The position numbers and the translations under genes were made by a program. DNA of 64,000 bases, taken from the NCBI GenBank assembly GCA_948474755.1, contig CAOLHI010001243.1, forward strand, positions 1 to 64,000, read 5' to 3'. Below, one piece after another: positions 1 to 10,610 of this stretch. Source of the stretch: Ctenosaura bakeri. Its lineage: Eukaryota > Chordata > Lepidosauria > Squamata > Iguanidae. Position 1 is the first letter of the stretch. Each line of letters begins with the position of its first letter. The notes below the pieces were generated by a model that was not told where the DNA came from, did not search any database, and saw only the letters and a program-made list of their open reading frames with translations.

Positions 1-640
1 AGCCAAAAACCAAACAAAAATATCAAATAAATGATTTTATTGAAGGAAAGTTTCATGCAGCAATGCAATCACTCACACACTCACTCAAGACTTATTAAGA
101 AGCAAAAGAGAGGAAATTGGACAGGGGGGGTATTGAAGGGGTGTAGTTGGGGTAATACTGCACCTTTTCCTAAAGTCCTTGGTCTGGGAAAAACAGTGGA
201 GAAGTGGGGCTCAGCACAGAGAGGGTTGAGGGGATCACTCAACGGACAGAGAAACGGTCTGCTGGGATGACCGGGGGTGATCGAAAGAGCTGCTCAAAAA
301 CTGGGACCATTTGTAGGGGAAAAGGTACCTGGAGGTCTAATCCTTTCCCGGGGAGAACAATGGGTGTTGCAGTGGGCACGAAGCTCCACACTGGTAATTT
401 CCTTTGCGTGATGGGATTACAAGGTATTGCCAAAGTCTCAGGATCTTCGGCTGTGTTTTGTGGGGTGACTTCTGGTCCTCGCCTGATGGGATATTTGCTC
501 AACTTGGGGCAAACATGCTAATCCCCTCAAGTTGGCTTCTCGAGGGCTGAGGACTCTTTGTTTATTGTGAGTTTGCACAGCTTGAGGTCTCCTGGGACTA
601 CGTGACTGGGGATTTTACTGGTCTGACCTGGTTTTCGATC
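1..640. other. Unidentified segment, possibly a truncated retroelement
   Basis: This stretch is richer in G and C than the DNA downstream. The first 45 bases contain TTTATT at 36-41, which is AATAAA on the minus strand, as expected at the 3' end of a minus-strand transcript or retroelement. A minus-strand frame is open over 239-502 but its product resembles no family I recognise. The left part is cut by the window edge, so terminal repeats cannot be tested. It could be part of an LTR or a processed sequence, or unique DNA. No function is proposed. Confidence 0.25.
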
Positions 641-2190
641 TTTGACCGTTGCTGCCTACGTGCCCATCTGGATGAATCATATTTTAATATCAAAACTGTA
701 GACCCTGGGATAGGGTTTCTCCTTCGGAGTAACAACTTGACCTAAGCCATTGTTATATGCAAAGCTGGGAGAACCAGGCACTTGGAAAAACAACTTCTTC
801 TTCCTCTTGCACTTGAAGCTTGCATTTGAAGCTTGCACTTGAAACTCCCAGCCTGTGCCTCTGGCTATGCCTATCTCCATCTTCACAGATAGCTGTGATT
901 TGGGTGATGCTAGAAGATGGCAACAAGGCTTTGTCACAAGCAGCTGCTTATTTTATATTTTTAAGAGGGAGGGGTTGCCCCAAGTTTTAAAAAATGAATC
1001 CAGACAAAATAATCATTTTTTTTTTCTGTAGGTGAGCTACAAAGAATAGTTTCATAGATGAGTTGTTAACTGTTTCCTGGGCTTCTTTTGAATTGACTAA
1101 GATGAGGCTTAGGTGCTACAATCTGTTCATCTGTGGGAAAGGGGGGTGGCTTATGTGTCACTGTGACCGCCAGCTCACTGTCCTGGCCTGGCAGCGATTA
1201 AGTGATTGACTGACTCACTGATTGATTAAATGTATTCCTATCTGAAGATCTCAAAGCACAACAAGAGAATGATTCCTTTCTTGGCCAACTGAAATGCACA
1301 GCATCTAAAAGTTTTTCCAGATGAAATAGAACATGGACTTTCTGAGAAATTCAGTGTTCTCTGCCATGAAAGAAGCAGCAAGCTTTACACAGGATAGGAA
1401 CAACGTGAATTTCAGTCTGGGTTTTCTGTCGCAAATGGAATTGAACTTTTATTACGTGTCTTTTATTGCCCTTTGTCTCACATGGCCAAGAAGAGGAGTG
1501 GCCTTTTCCTGCACCAAGATTGCTCCAGAACAACTGAACTACAACGGAAACAACATCTGATACAAAATGCAGCCTTGTGACCACTGTCACTTTTCTTCTC
1601 CTGTATGATTTTTAAGCATCTTTTGCATGATGAAGAAGTCAGTGGAACTTCAACAACTTGCATGATGTATTTTGTCCATTTTAGCTGGTCAATAAAGGCA
1701 TAGTCCTCCTGTGGATTTTGTTGTATTTTGCTGCATGGCCTCTATGGCTACTCTTAAATATGTTTCATTAATTATATATTTTATTGAACTTTGCTCATCT
1801 CTGTCATTCTTTTGAATAAAATAAGTCAAATTTGGAATACTGGAAACGGATTAGTTACACAGAACAGCTGTGTTTATGAACCCAGAAACTCAAGTTGTAC
1901 AATATAGGCTTTAAGCTATGTACTTTGCTGTAAAGACACCTATAAGGAAAAAAAGCTTTTTGCCAACTGTGACTGAAAGTTCATCTGGCTGTTTCTCTCT
2001 CTTCCACCTTTAAAAAGGTCCCAGATGTGGGAACACTTCTCTGCATCTTGTTGGTTGAGGGATATATGTAGATCAAGTACAGCATGATGACAGGGTTGGT
2101 CTAAACAGAACATGCTCCTTGATAGGACTATTCCACTGAAAAGAATGGAAAAGTGATGACTTGGTATCCAACCCCATCTTAAGCATTATG
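641..2190. other. Intergenic DNA, no gene seen
   Basis: No coding feature is supported. Around 1630-1740 there is a short stretch, with AATAAA near 1691, that loosely resembles the reverse complement of 29632-29735. Both may be copies of one old interspersed repeat. The rest looks like unique AT-rich sequence. Confidence 0.5.
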
Positions 2191-2323
2191 GGCCATTTCT
2201 GCACTAGTCTGTTATAGTGCTATTATTCCACTTTCAACATTCTATGGAATCCTGGGGTTTGCAGTTTAGAGAAGGGCCTCAAGACTGCTGTAGCACTATA
2301 ACAGTCTAGTGTGGAAATGGCCA
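2191..2323. mobile_element. Palindromic MITE, family A (copy 1)
   Basis: The ends are inverted repeats: GGCCATTTCTGCACTAG at the left and CTAGTGTGGAAATGGCC at the right. Just inside lie the family's TTATAGTGCTATTATTCCAC motif and its mirror TAGCACTATAA. The right inner arm is partly deleted. Seven related copies occur in this window. It encodes nothing and must have been moved in trans. I did not find a consistent target-site duplication, so the superfamily is unassigned. Confidence 0.8.
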
Positions 2324-2560
2324 TAGTTTCTGACAGTGCAATATTTTGACAGAATGGTAATTCTGTTCTTTTCCATGGTGATTTTTGATCACTGATTGTA
2401 AATATTTGGAAGTGTGGATGTAGGGCATCAGAATAGAGCCCTCCAGAGGTTCTTAGTCTACCATCAGCTCTAGGAAGCATCGTAGTAGTGACTGCTGTGT
2501 GCGAAATAAAGTACAGCAATGTCTGAAAAGTAATAGTGTGGTCAGTCCTTTGCTAATTTG

Positions 2561-2740
2561 CTGCTACTGTTGTTGTTATGTGCTTTCAAGTTGACTCTGA
2601 CCTTTGTCAATCCTATTATAGGGGTTTCTTGACAAGATTTATTCAGAGCTGTTTTGCCATTGCCTTTCTTTTAAGCTGACAGTTTCTGATTTGCCTGAGG
2701 TCACCAGGTGGGTATTCATGGCTCGGCTGGGATACTAATT
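2561..2740 (-). mobile_element. tRNA-derived SINE (squamate type)
   Basis: The plus strand reads from the SINE tail (a TGTTGTTATGTGCTTTCAAG-like stretch, then 'tctgac') through the conserved middle (GACAAGATTTATTCAGAG, TTTTGCCATTGCCTT) towards a degraded tRNA-like head. The element is therefore on the minus strand. It belongs to the same family as the copies near 12.2, 38.5 and 51.9 kb. Family assignment to the lizard tRNA-derived SINEs is from memory of their consensus. Confidence 0.65.
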
Positions 2741-2793
2741 TAGACTTGTAAGGAAATACTTTGTGTGTCTATGTGAGTGTATGTGCACACACA

Positions 2794-2955
2794 TGATTTT
2801 CTTGGGAAGATTTGCTGTTGCCTTCTTCTGAAGCTGAGAGAATATGACTTTCCCAAAGTTTCCTAGTAGGTTTCCATGGCTCAGCGGCGACTTGAACGTT
2901 GGTCACCTAGAGTCCTAGTCCAACATTCAAGCCATTATGTCATACTGGCTGAAAT
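2794..2955 (-). mobile_element. tRNA-derived SINE fragment
   Basis: A second partial copy of the same SINE, minus strand. It shows the middle segment (CTTGGGAAGATTTGCTGTTG), the 'ccatggctcagcggcgac' segment, and a head matching 'gtcctagtccaacattcaa'. The 3' tail is missing. A short TG/CA-rich stretch separates it from the copy at 2561-2740. Confidence 0.6.
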
Positions 2956-5504
2956 AAATACATTACATAAAGATGCTGAAAGAATCACATGCACTCTACG
3001 GTACTTCCTTTACTATTTTGGAGTATTGGCCCCAAGATGTGATTTGCAGAAAGGCTAACCAGGAGATCAGGAACAGAGAAAGTAGTTAGTATGGTCCAAA
3101 TTTCCATGCCACATAAATCAAACTCAGCCCTTGAATAGTGCCCAGAAATACATGGCAGTGAGTTCAAAGCACTACAAAAACAGTTGAATATACTCACATC
3201 ATAACGTTAGAAACTGTGACATTCTGTACAAGCCAAAACCTCCAGTCACAAGGTCAGACTTACAAAGCCTTGCCATACTTAGTCTTTGATATTATAAAGA
3301 TATAGAAGGTAGGGCATGTGTATTGATTCTTTCAATATAGAAAAAAATATAGCACTTGGTCCTTCTCAAGAAAAAGTGGTAGTAGCAGTAGTTACTTACA
3401 GTTTTTATGGATGCTCCTTGTTTGCTTTAGTTTTGATGTGAAGACAATGGTATTGTACACTCTCTGGCTCAAAATTTTACATAAAATGTGAGATATTGGA
3501 GGCTTATAAACAAGCTATTGTGGATTTATAGTTGCTATTTCAACATGTTTTGGTTACTCTATGTGCACACATCTTTAATGAAAGAACATAATTTCCCCTG
3601 TATTCTTAATGAAATTTCAAATCTATGTTTAAGGTCATAGCACAGTCACCTCTGGGATTAACTATCCAAAAATGAGGCTGCATGTGAAAGAGTGAGTATT
3701 ACCAATTGCTGACTGTGCTCTGCTGGGAAAGAGGATAGAGCACAATTGAATACTCAATCATTTGAAAGAACCTTCATATTAAATTTAGCTTTTATGCATT
3801 TCCTTGGTAGTTAAATAGCAGCATTATACATCTCCCAGCTTGACGCAAGTACTACTCTATTCCTTATGTTTTCCAAGGTATAGCATCAATGCCTCAGAAA
3901 GCATTAAAAAGGGGGAAATGAAAGGCATTTCACAGTATCTAGAGCTTCATGTAGAACATTTGTTGCAACACTGACAAAAATTACTACTTGATCAGTGCAG
4001 TATGATAGAAATCAGAGATCTGAAATGCCAGATGAAACAGTCTTAGATTGAAAAATGTAAGTTGTGTTTAGTCTGTGTCTGGGACTTAAAAGACACAAGT
4101 TAAATTCCCATCTTCAGTGAAGATTTCCCCTGTGACTTGAAATAAATCATCTAGCTCCTTTTGGTAAAATCCCTATCCACTGAAGTCAGTAAAATGCATT
4201 GTTTTTCATTAACTGCGGTGTACCATTAATAGTCTGCCCTGAAATCAGTTATCAAAAACAGACTATCAGTATGTAGTATCTATCCCTGTTGTCAATATAT
4301 CACCTCCATGCAACTCAGATATTTTTCAGTTTCTAAACTTTTAGGATATTTTAATATACCTGATTATAACATATTTCCAGCAAACCACATTCTGTAATCA
4401 CTATAAAAATGTTTATGCTGATGTGCAAGAGGACAGCAGGGCTGCCTGGGATGGGGAAGAGCAAGACAAGAGCCATCATTATTATACTCACAGAAAGGGG
4501 GGCAGTGGGGGTGGGATAACCAAGTAGCAATAGAACTGAAGAAGTAAGGACTTACGGTATATAGCAATGAACGACTGTGTAGCCATCTCTCACTCTCTTC
4601 CACTCCATTTCCCAATTCAGCCCTGTAAAGCTAGAGGTGGGAGACCCATTAAGTTTTATCTATTTGAAATGAATTATTTCAGATAAACAGATGATTGTCA
4701 AAGAAGTATGCTGCTGTGATGCCAGGACTTTGCCAAGAAAGGTAAACATATTATTCAAATGCAAAGCTGGAGTTTGATATATTCAGAGAAATGTTTTCTT
4801 TCAATATTGTTTTAAAATGCTTATATTTGAAAGTGTTCAGAAAACAATGAAAGCATTGTAAAATTCATTCTCTAAAGAAGTACTAATTAGAGAATTTTTA
4901 ATGACACTTTCTCATGTTCTGTCATTATATTGGTTAAGTACAAGATAGCAGCTAATTATTAAAAAATGAGAAAATGTAAGAATGTTATAATGGCCAAGTA
5001 TAACAAATGCAGTTTTCAATCCATTCTCAGCAAACGTGGAGGAAAAAAACATTTACAGCTAATTACAATCAATATGCATTGCTATGAAGGCCAAATCCAG
5101 CAGATCTAACTTTTTTTGTGTGAAATTAAAGGCAACGATAATCAACATTAATGTAACTTCTGAAACATTAAAAGTATCACACAACTGTGGTTTGCAGAAT
5201 GTTGCATTTATTCAAGATAAGAGGAAGGGTTAGCCAATTGTCTTTGACTATGCTGCTATTCTGAAGAAAACTTGCATGACTGGCAAACAGCCTACTCCTA
5301 AAGCATATTTCTCAGGAAGACATGGGTAGAGGTTTAAAAAAATGGTTTTAAGGGGCGTTTGCTGTCAAATTAATTTGTGGTAAACTTTCCAAGTAGTGGT
5401 TTCATATACATGCCTTTCTGCCATCTGCTTATTCTACCTCAAAAAAAGTAACGTAACGCCCCCATATCTAATTTTTTGTTTCATGTGAGCATTTGTTGAG
5501 ATAC
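2956..5504. other. Intergenic DNA, nothing recognisable
   Basis: AT-rich single-copy-looking sequence on inspection. The open frames here are short and lack recognisable domains. No RNA gene, repeat family or regulatory cluster was recognised. Confidence 0.5.
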
Positions 5505-5640
5505 TTTTATTTCAAGCATTTTCACTCCACTCTTTAGTCAAAAAGACTCCCTAAGCAGCTTATGTAAGATCAATAAAAACAATCAAAACAAGAAATCATT
5601 ACAATGTAAAAGGCAATCCATAAGTAACATATGTCTGGAG
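5505..5640 (-). mobile_element. LINE 3' end fragment (L2-like), low confidence
   Basis: Sequence such as 'actccctaagcagctta' followed by A-rich 'caataaaaacaatcaaaac' resembles the reverse complement of the 3' tail of L2-like LINEs, in which 'aagccgcc..gagt' precedes the end. Only the tail is visible. It is old and diverged. Confidence 0.35.
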
Positions 5641-6279
5641 ATGATCTTATATAAAAAGTCAAATCAAATCAGTAATGATTTTTTTTAAAAAACATTGATG
5701 ACAGAGAAATGAAAAAGATTCAGGAACACTAAATATTTTAACGCCATTCAAAATTTTATATTTTGCCATAGTTCTTGCAGCATTTTATCTGTAGCTTTTT
5801 AAAGGGAGAGGACGGAAACAAAGAAAAACTTATTTTTCTCACATATGCAAGCGTGGGTTGACTAGTTTGGACAACCATGGGATTTTTGCCTGAAGAAGCT
5901 GGTTTCTGCAACTGACTCTTCATCCTGTTTCTTTTGCTATCAAGCAGAATATATATTTTCTTCTGCCTAAATAAAATCTCAAATGCTCAGTGACATGGCC
6001 ATTAGATGCCACTGTTTCTAACTGAATCAAAACAAAATCTTTATCACTTTCAAAACATGTTATTCCAAGGCTCCAGCAGGTGCTGCTAGTAAGTATTTTT
6101 ACAGTATATGCTTACAAATATTTGTGAATTAGTATTGCAAACTGCAAATCAGTCGTAACCTCTCTGAAATTAATTTACAATATCCTTCTGAGAAAGAGAA
6201 AGTCAATTGGGAACAGGTTTATTTTCTATCAAAACTAAAATTCATATTCATTATCCACTATTCATGACTATGTGGGAGT

Positions 6280-6340
6280 CTGTCCCACTTAAATCATTGG
6301 GGCTTACTTCTGAATAGACATGTATATAATGGCACTGTTA
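6280..6340. repeat. Old palindromic repeat, family B (half)
   Basis: Contains GGGGCTTACTTCTGAATAGA and 'catgtatataatggcactg'. This is one half of a short palindromic interspersed repeat seen more fully at 54513-54806. Related pieces occur near 18.0 and 48.7 kb. The family is not assigned. Confidence 0.5.
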
Positions 6341-6659
6341 AGAAATAGAACAATTATTCCTGAAGTGGCTTAGGAAAAAAATACAGATCTACAAAATAGC
6401 CCACAAACTTCACTATAGAGGCACAACTAGAGAAAGGTTACGAGTCTCACCACCGATGAAATAATGGAAAAGGATTTTCCAGGTTACACTCCTGTTTCCT
6501 TTCCCCCATATCTGCCCCAACTGAAGGAGTAATTTTACCATACTTTCCTATTAGAACAATCAATTCATTGTATTTGGGGGCTGGAAAGACTCTTAGGAGA
6601 CGTACAGTCCTCCCTTCACACTGGTAGGTTTGATCTTTGCAAATCTGATTATTTGTGAG

Positions 6660-7200
6660 GTGGAAGCATACCTCCCCCATTTCCTTGCATTTTGCCAGGC
6701 ACAGAGAAGGAAGGTGTGCATGCCCAGACAAAAGGAAAAGAAATGGGGGGGCGGGAAGGCACCTGCAAACCTTCCTTCTCTGCCTCTGGTGTTCCCTCCT
6801 CCCATTCCCTGGTCTTTGGCCCCAGTGCAGGAAAGGTGCGCCGAGGGAAAAGGCAAAGGGGATGGGAAGAATGCAGGTACACACCTTCCTTCTGTACCTC
6901 TGGTGGTCCCCTTCCCACTCCATTAACTTTCACCGTGGTACAGAGAATGTGTGCAGAGGCAAAAGGCAAGGGGATGGAGGGAAGGCACTGTACACCTTCC
7001 TTCTCTCCCTCTAGTGTTTATGCCTTCCATTCCCTTGCATGCTGAGCAAAAGGCAAGGGAATTGGGGAAGGCATATACATGCCTCTCTTTGTTGCATGTG
7101 GTGTTCCTACCTCCCATTTGCTTGCCTTTGGCCCAGGTACGGGGAAGGAAGGCTTATGCGCCAGGGTAAAAGGCAAGGGAATGGGAGAGGGAGCATGGGG
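6660..7200. repeat. Degenerate minisatellite, units of about 90-115 bp
   Basis: A unit recurs with starts near 6770, 6884, 6995 and 7082, plus a partial unit at the left. Each has CCTTCCTTCTCTGCCTCTGG or a variant, then 'tcccattcccttg', then a purine-rich part such as 'aaaaggcaaggggatggg'. The pyrimidine half and the purine half are near-complementary, so each unit can fold into a hairpin. Overlapping frames stay open in both strands because the unit is G/C-biased and poor in stops. These are not judged to be genes. Confidence 0.75.
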
Positions 7201-7233
7201 AGAAGTTATTTGCAGTTTTTCCACTTTCATGAA

Positions 7234-7329
7234 GAATTGACTTCCCTTTGTCTTCTGTGGTAGTAAATGTGATGCTACCTCATTGCTGGAACACCTACCG
7301 CAGAAGATATCACAAAGGGAAGTCAATTC
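7234..7329. repeat. Inverted repeat (hairpin)
   Basis: GAATTGACTTCCCTTTG at the left is exactly mirrored by CAAAGGGAAGTCAATTC at the right, and inner arms 'cttctgtggtag' and 'taccgcagaag' also pair. The loop is about 40 bases. It looks like a small non-autonomous DNA element inserted at the edge of the minisatellite. Confidence 0.65.
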
Positions 7330-7399
7330 TCGGATCTCTGCCTTGGAAAAATTCTATGAATCATTCTGTGTGTGACCATTCATTACTGATATCAGAACT

Positions 7400-7775
7400 C
7401 CAAGTTGGCCTAAGGACAGTTCTCCAGAAGTTAAGATTGCAACTCCCAGCACTCCCTAGCATTGACTATCCTGCCTAAGGCTGCTGGGAGTTGCAGATTG
7501 ACATCTGGAGGGCCACAATTCCCATCCCTGCTTTAGAGTAAAGAAGAAAAGGAGCTGCATCTCACTTGCTTTGCAAAGTGTAAATTGTAACTTATACAAG
7601 CAGTAGACCAGTGCATGTCTACACCATTTTGGACTATGGGTGTGGAACGCTATGAAGTTCCTCTCACATCAGGGATGGGAGATGGGCAGCTTTCTGCATG
7701 TTGATGGACTGCAATTCCCAGCATTCCTCAGGTTTCTCTGGCTGTGATTGCAGAGAACTGCTGACATATGGATGG
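7400..7775. repeat. Fragments of an old palindromic repeat, family C
   Basis: Two pieces (about 7410-7546 and 7670-7775) contain typical halves such as 'caactcccagcactcc', 'gctgggagttgcag' and 'catctggagggccac'. Mirror-image wording of this type occurs in a common sauropsid palindromic DNA repeat. A better-preserved copy is at 14585-14745. Boundaries are approximate. Confidence 0.45.
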
Positions 7776-8215
7776 CAACATCCACTGCTGCCATATATAT
7801 AGATATATCTGTGGATTTAAAAATACTCCTGCTGTATCATGGGGATTGGAGTCCAGCCCTTTCTATGTTGGAGTATCCCTTTTCTTCTGTTGAATTTGTT
7901 TGTCTGCTCCACTAAAGAAAAAAAAAGTAAGTAAATAAATAAAAATGTCCATTTCATGCATGCCTGTGCAGCCTCCCAACCACAATCAGTGTGTGCATTC
8001 CTCTGTGTGTTTGGCTATAGGTGAGCATCTCTGACCTCATTCAGGACAACCTGAAAATAGTATCTGAGTTTGCTCACTTCCAAGGGGAATTACTTCTGAG
8101 TAAGACCATGAGTCAGGCAGCAGCAAATCCCACCGAAATTCAGAACAAGCATAGGAAGGGGTGTTGCAGCAGAATGCTCCTAGGAGGGAGCCTCCACCTC
8201 ACTCCAGCCCCCAAG

Positions 8216-8324
8216 ACTATTTCCATACTAGCCTGTCATAGTGCTATTATTCCACATTATTCCCCTCCCTGAACTGCAAACCCCCGGATTCCATAGGATA
8301 TTGAAAGTGGAATAATAGCACTAT
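8216..8324. mobile_element. Palindromic MITE, family A (copy 2a, truncated)
   Basis: Shows 'tttccatactagcctg', TAGTGCTATTATTCCAC, CTGCAAACCCCCGGATTCC and the mirrored AGTGGAATAATAGCACTAT. The right terminal arm is missing because copy 2b starts directly at its end. It is one of two abutting copies lying within about 70-350 bp of the SOCS6 CpG island. Confidence 0.8.
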
Positions 8325-8491
8325 GGCCATTTCAGCTCCAGACTGTTATAGCGCGATCATTCCACTTTCCACCTCCTATGGAATCCTGGGGTTTGCAGTC
8401 TGCGGCCGGCCCCTGCCTAAACTGCAAACCCCAGGATTCCACAGGAGGTGGAAAGTGGAATCATCGCGCTATAACAGTCTAGTGCGGAAAC
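8325..8491. mobile_element. Palindromic MITE, family A (copy 2b)
   Basis: Near-perfect palindrome. GTTATAGCGCGATCATTCCA at the left mirrors TGGAATCATCGCGCTATAAC at the right, and the inner arms CTATGGAATCCTGGGGTTTG and CAAACCCCAGGATTCCACAG also pair. The terminal arm GGCCATTTCAGCTCCAG is diverged. It lies some 70 bp before the start of the CpG island. Confidence 0.85.
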
Positions 8492-8559
8492 AAGTTAGCA
8501 GACTGAGGTACCAGCAGCAACCGTGGACTCTGGTGACTTGCCTCTTTTTCAGTTAAGGA

Positions 8560-9480
8560 TTAAGTGGGTGAAGAAGGCACTGAAAAGAGGGGAAGCTCCC
8601 CTTCAGCAGGCTGACCGAAGTCCCCGGCACTATCCACCACGGGGGACAAAAGGAGAGGAACAAAGGGGGCGGGCAGGGGGCGCATGGATGGGGGGAGCGG
8701 GCGGACGGGGAGAAGGGGAGGGAGAGGCCCTGTGCTGTGTGTGGGGAAGGCGGGGGTGAGGCAGCCAACAGGCGCAGAAAAGGAGGCCGAGCGAGCGAGG
8801 AGCGTCGCCTCAGCCGGGTGGCTGCGGGCTTGCCTGAAGCTTCGCCTTCTCTCTGTGGGCTGGTAGCGGCCTCGCCGCCCCCCTCGCGCGAAGACGGAGG
8901 TGGAGGAGGAGGAGGAGGAAGAAGCGGCAGCAGAGGAGACCGACTCGAGGAGGGAGCCAGGCGGAGGCGGAGCCGGCGCTCTAGCCCGGCCGGCCTGGAC
9001 TCCGCGGAGCACGGCCGCCGCCGCCGCCGCCGCCACTTCTGCCCCCAGCAGCCGCGACGAGGAGGAGCAACTCTCCGGTGAGTCGCTCGCAGGGGTCTCT
9101 CGTTGAGAAAGAGAGCGAGCGAGGGCGTCGGGCGGAGAGGGAGCCCAGGCCTCGGCGCATTTGGGGGAGACAGGCCCCGAAGAGCCGCGGCCTCCAGTGG
9201 GGAAACCTTCCGGCCTGGCCCGGCCCGGCCCGGCCTCCGCTGCTCCGAGCCTCTCTCTCGTGCTCTTTTGTTCCAGCTGATGCCCGCCTTTGCGAGGCCG
9301 GGGCCTTGGGAGGAAGCGGGGGGCGGCTCGGGGAAGGGAGACGGCGGGGCATTGCTGCGGTCTGGGGAAGGGGATGGCGGCGGGGAGGGGAGCGGCGTGC
9401 CAGCCCCGCTTGGGTCCCTCGCCCCGCTTTCTTCTCCCGGCCCCAGCGTGCCGGTGGTGCCGCTTGTAATCTCCGCCTCG
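8560..9480 (+). promoter_or_regulatory. SOCS6: CpG island, SOCS6 promoter region
   Basis: This is the only long, CpG-dense, non-repetitive stretch near the gene. It contains GC boxes such as GGGGGCGGG near 8665 and runs of CCG/CGG, and no TATA box is evident. Housekeeping-like CpG promoters of this kind normally start transcription at dispersed sites, so the start site cannot be fixed from sequence. The island covers the inferred non-coding exon 1 and the first few hundred bases of intron 1. Many frames are open across it, a by-product of high GC content; none is supported as coding. Confidence 0.8.
8780..9077 (+). other. SOCS6: SOCS6 exon 1 (5' UTR), start approximate
   Basis: The 3' border is well defined. 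CTCTCCG at 9071-9077 is followed by GTGAGTCGCTCG, a strong splice donor, within the CpG island. The exon is GC-rich, with CCG repeats near 9014-9033 and GAG-rich runs near 8900-8960. In other vertebrates SOCS6 has a non-coding first exon and its whole reading frame in a later exon, which fits. The 5' border is a guess. Other donors in the island (for example near 9639) could be used by alternative transcripts. Confidence 0.6.
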
Positions 9481-9508
9481 CTACCAAATGCCGCCCCTCA
9501 CCCCCCCC

Positions 9509-9535
9509 CTCCTCCTCCTCCTCCTCCTCCTCCTC
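9509..9535. repeat. (CCT)n microsatellite
   Basis: Nine uninterrupted CCT-type triplets follow a C-run in the first part of intron 1. Confidence 0.9.
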
Positions 9536-10439
9536 GGGTCGAGAATGGTGGGATGTCTGGTTTCGGAGCCTCGTGTACTCCGGAATCGCCCCGTTCTCCA
9601 TATGGGACCCCTTGGCCTTTAATAGTGTGGGGGCGGCTGGGTGAGTGTGGCTCGTAAACTTCCTCTCGGCGTTGCGCTCTCTTTTCTAAACCGGGGTTGC
9701 GTGTTTGTTTTCGAACAGCCATCCCAAGTCTCCTCTGTCCCCCCCCCCGGCCTCTTCCAGTTACATACATTTATGGGCAAGGCTGAAATGCGGTATTGTT
9801 TTTAGCTCTGTAGCCCTTCCAGTTGCCTTTCTAGGAGGAGGAAGGACCAACATGCTGGGAAACGGGAGCTGAGGGGGGCGGCAGTTCGGGTCGACGCTGA
9901 AAAAGTCTCCCCTTTCTAGCCTGTAGACCCGTATCAAACGCTTTTTTTTTTCCCGTTCCCACAGACGAGCAAGCAACCCAGGCTGGACAATTGATTTCCC
10001 CCCCTTAGGTCGGCCTCTTTTAACAACCAGAATGATCCCCGTGATATTTCTGAGGTAAACAGTCATTAGCAGAGCACATCATTCTGACATCCTCCTCCAT
10101 CTTGGAAAGTGTTTCTGACTTCTTAGTGGAGTAGGTGGTGGCTCCCAAAGTGTGGTAGATTAAAAACAGATTTATCCTTTGCAAACTCCGGTTTGTGTAG
10201 GACTAGGTCTGTCAGTTGCAAACTGCTGGTTGTGTAGGAGGTCAATATTTCACACTTTGGTTTATTTTTTGTGGTTGTTTTATAATTAATTTGGGGACTG
10301 TATTATATGTGATGTTTCAAGGTCCATAAATTGGCAAAGTCCTGATAGAGTGGAGGGACCATAGATCAAAATGGGGTGACACAGGATAACAAAATTGTCA
10401 TTAAAAATGGAGGAATGAATACATATTTCCTTTAATAAG

Positions 10440-10610
10440 TACTGTATTTGCTGGCATATAAGACTCACTTATTTCCTTGAAAAATGCTGTTTGCAAATGG
10501 GATGCATCTCAGAAGGCAGTGTGTCTTATATGCCAGCAAACAGTATTTGCCAGTGTTTAAATGGGGTGCGCCTTATACATGGGTGTGTCTAAACACAGGC
10601 AAATATGGTA
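10440..10610. mobile_element. Non-autonomous DNA element with nested inverted repeats
   Basis: TACTGTATTTGC at the left end mirrors GCAAATATGGTA at the right. A second arm pair, GCTGGCATATAAGAC and GTCTTATATGCCAGC, lies at 10451 and 10522. It encodes nothing. The superfamily is not assigned, since no clear target duplication is seen. Confidence 0.6.

Noticed and set aside
6447..7326. Frames of about 60-158 codons in the minisatellite
   Set aside because: They repeat with the tandem unit, occur in most frames, and have no recognisable domain.
8553..9770. Multiple frames of up to 206 codons in the CpG island
   Set aside because: Frames are open on both strands because the region is GC-rich and made of GAG/CCG/CCT repeats. 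The real coding frame of the gene is entirely in exon 2.
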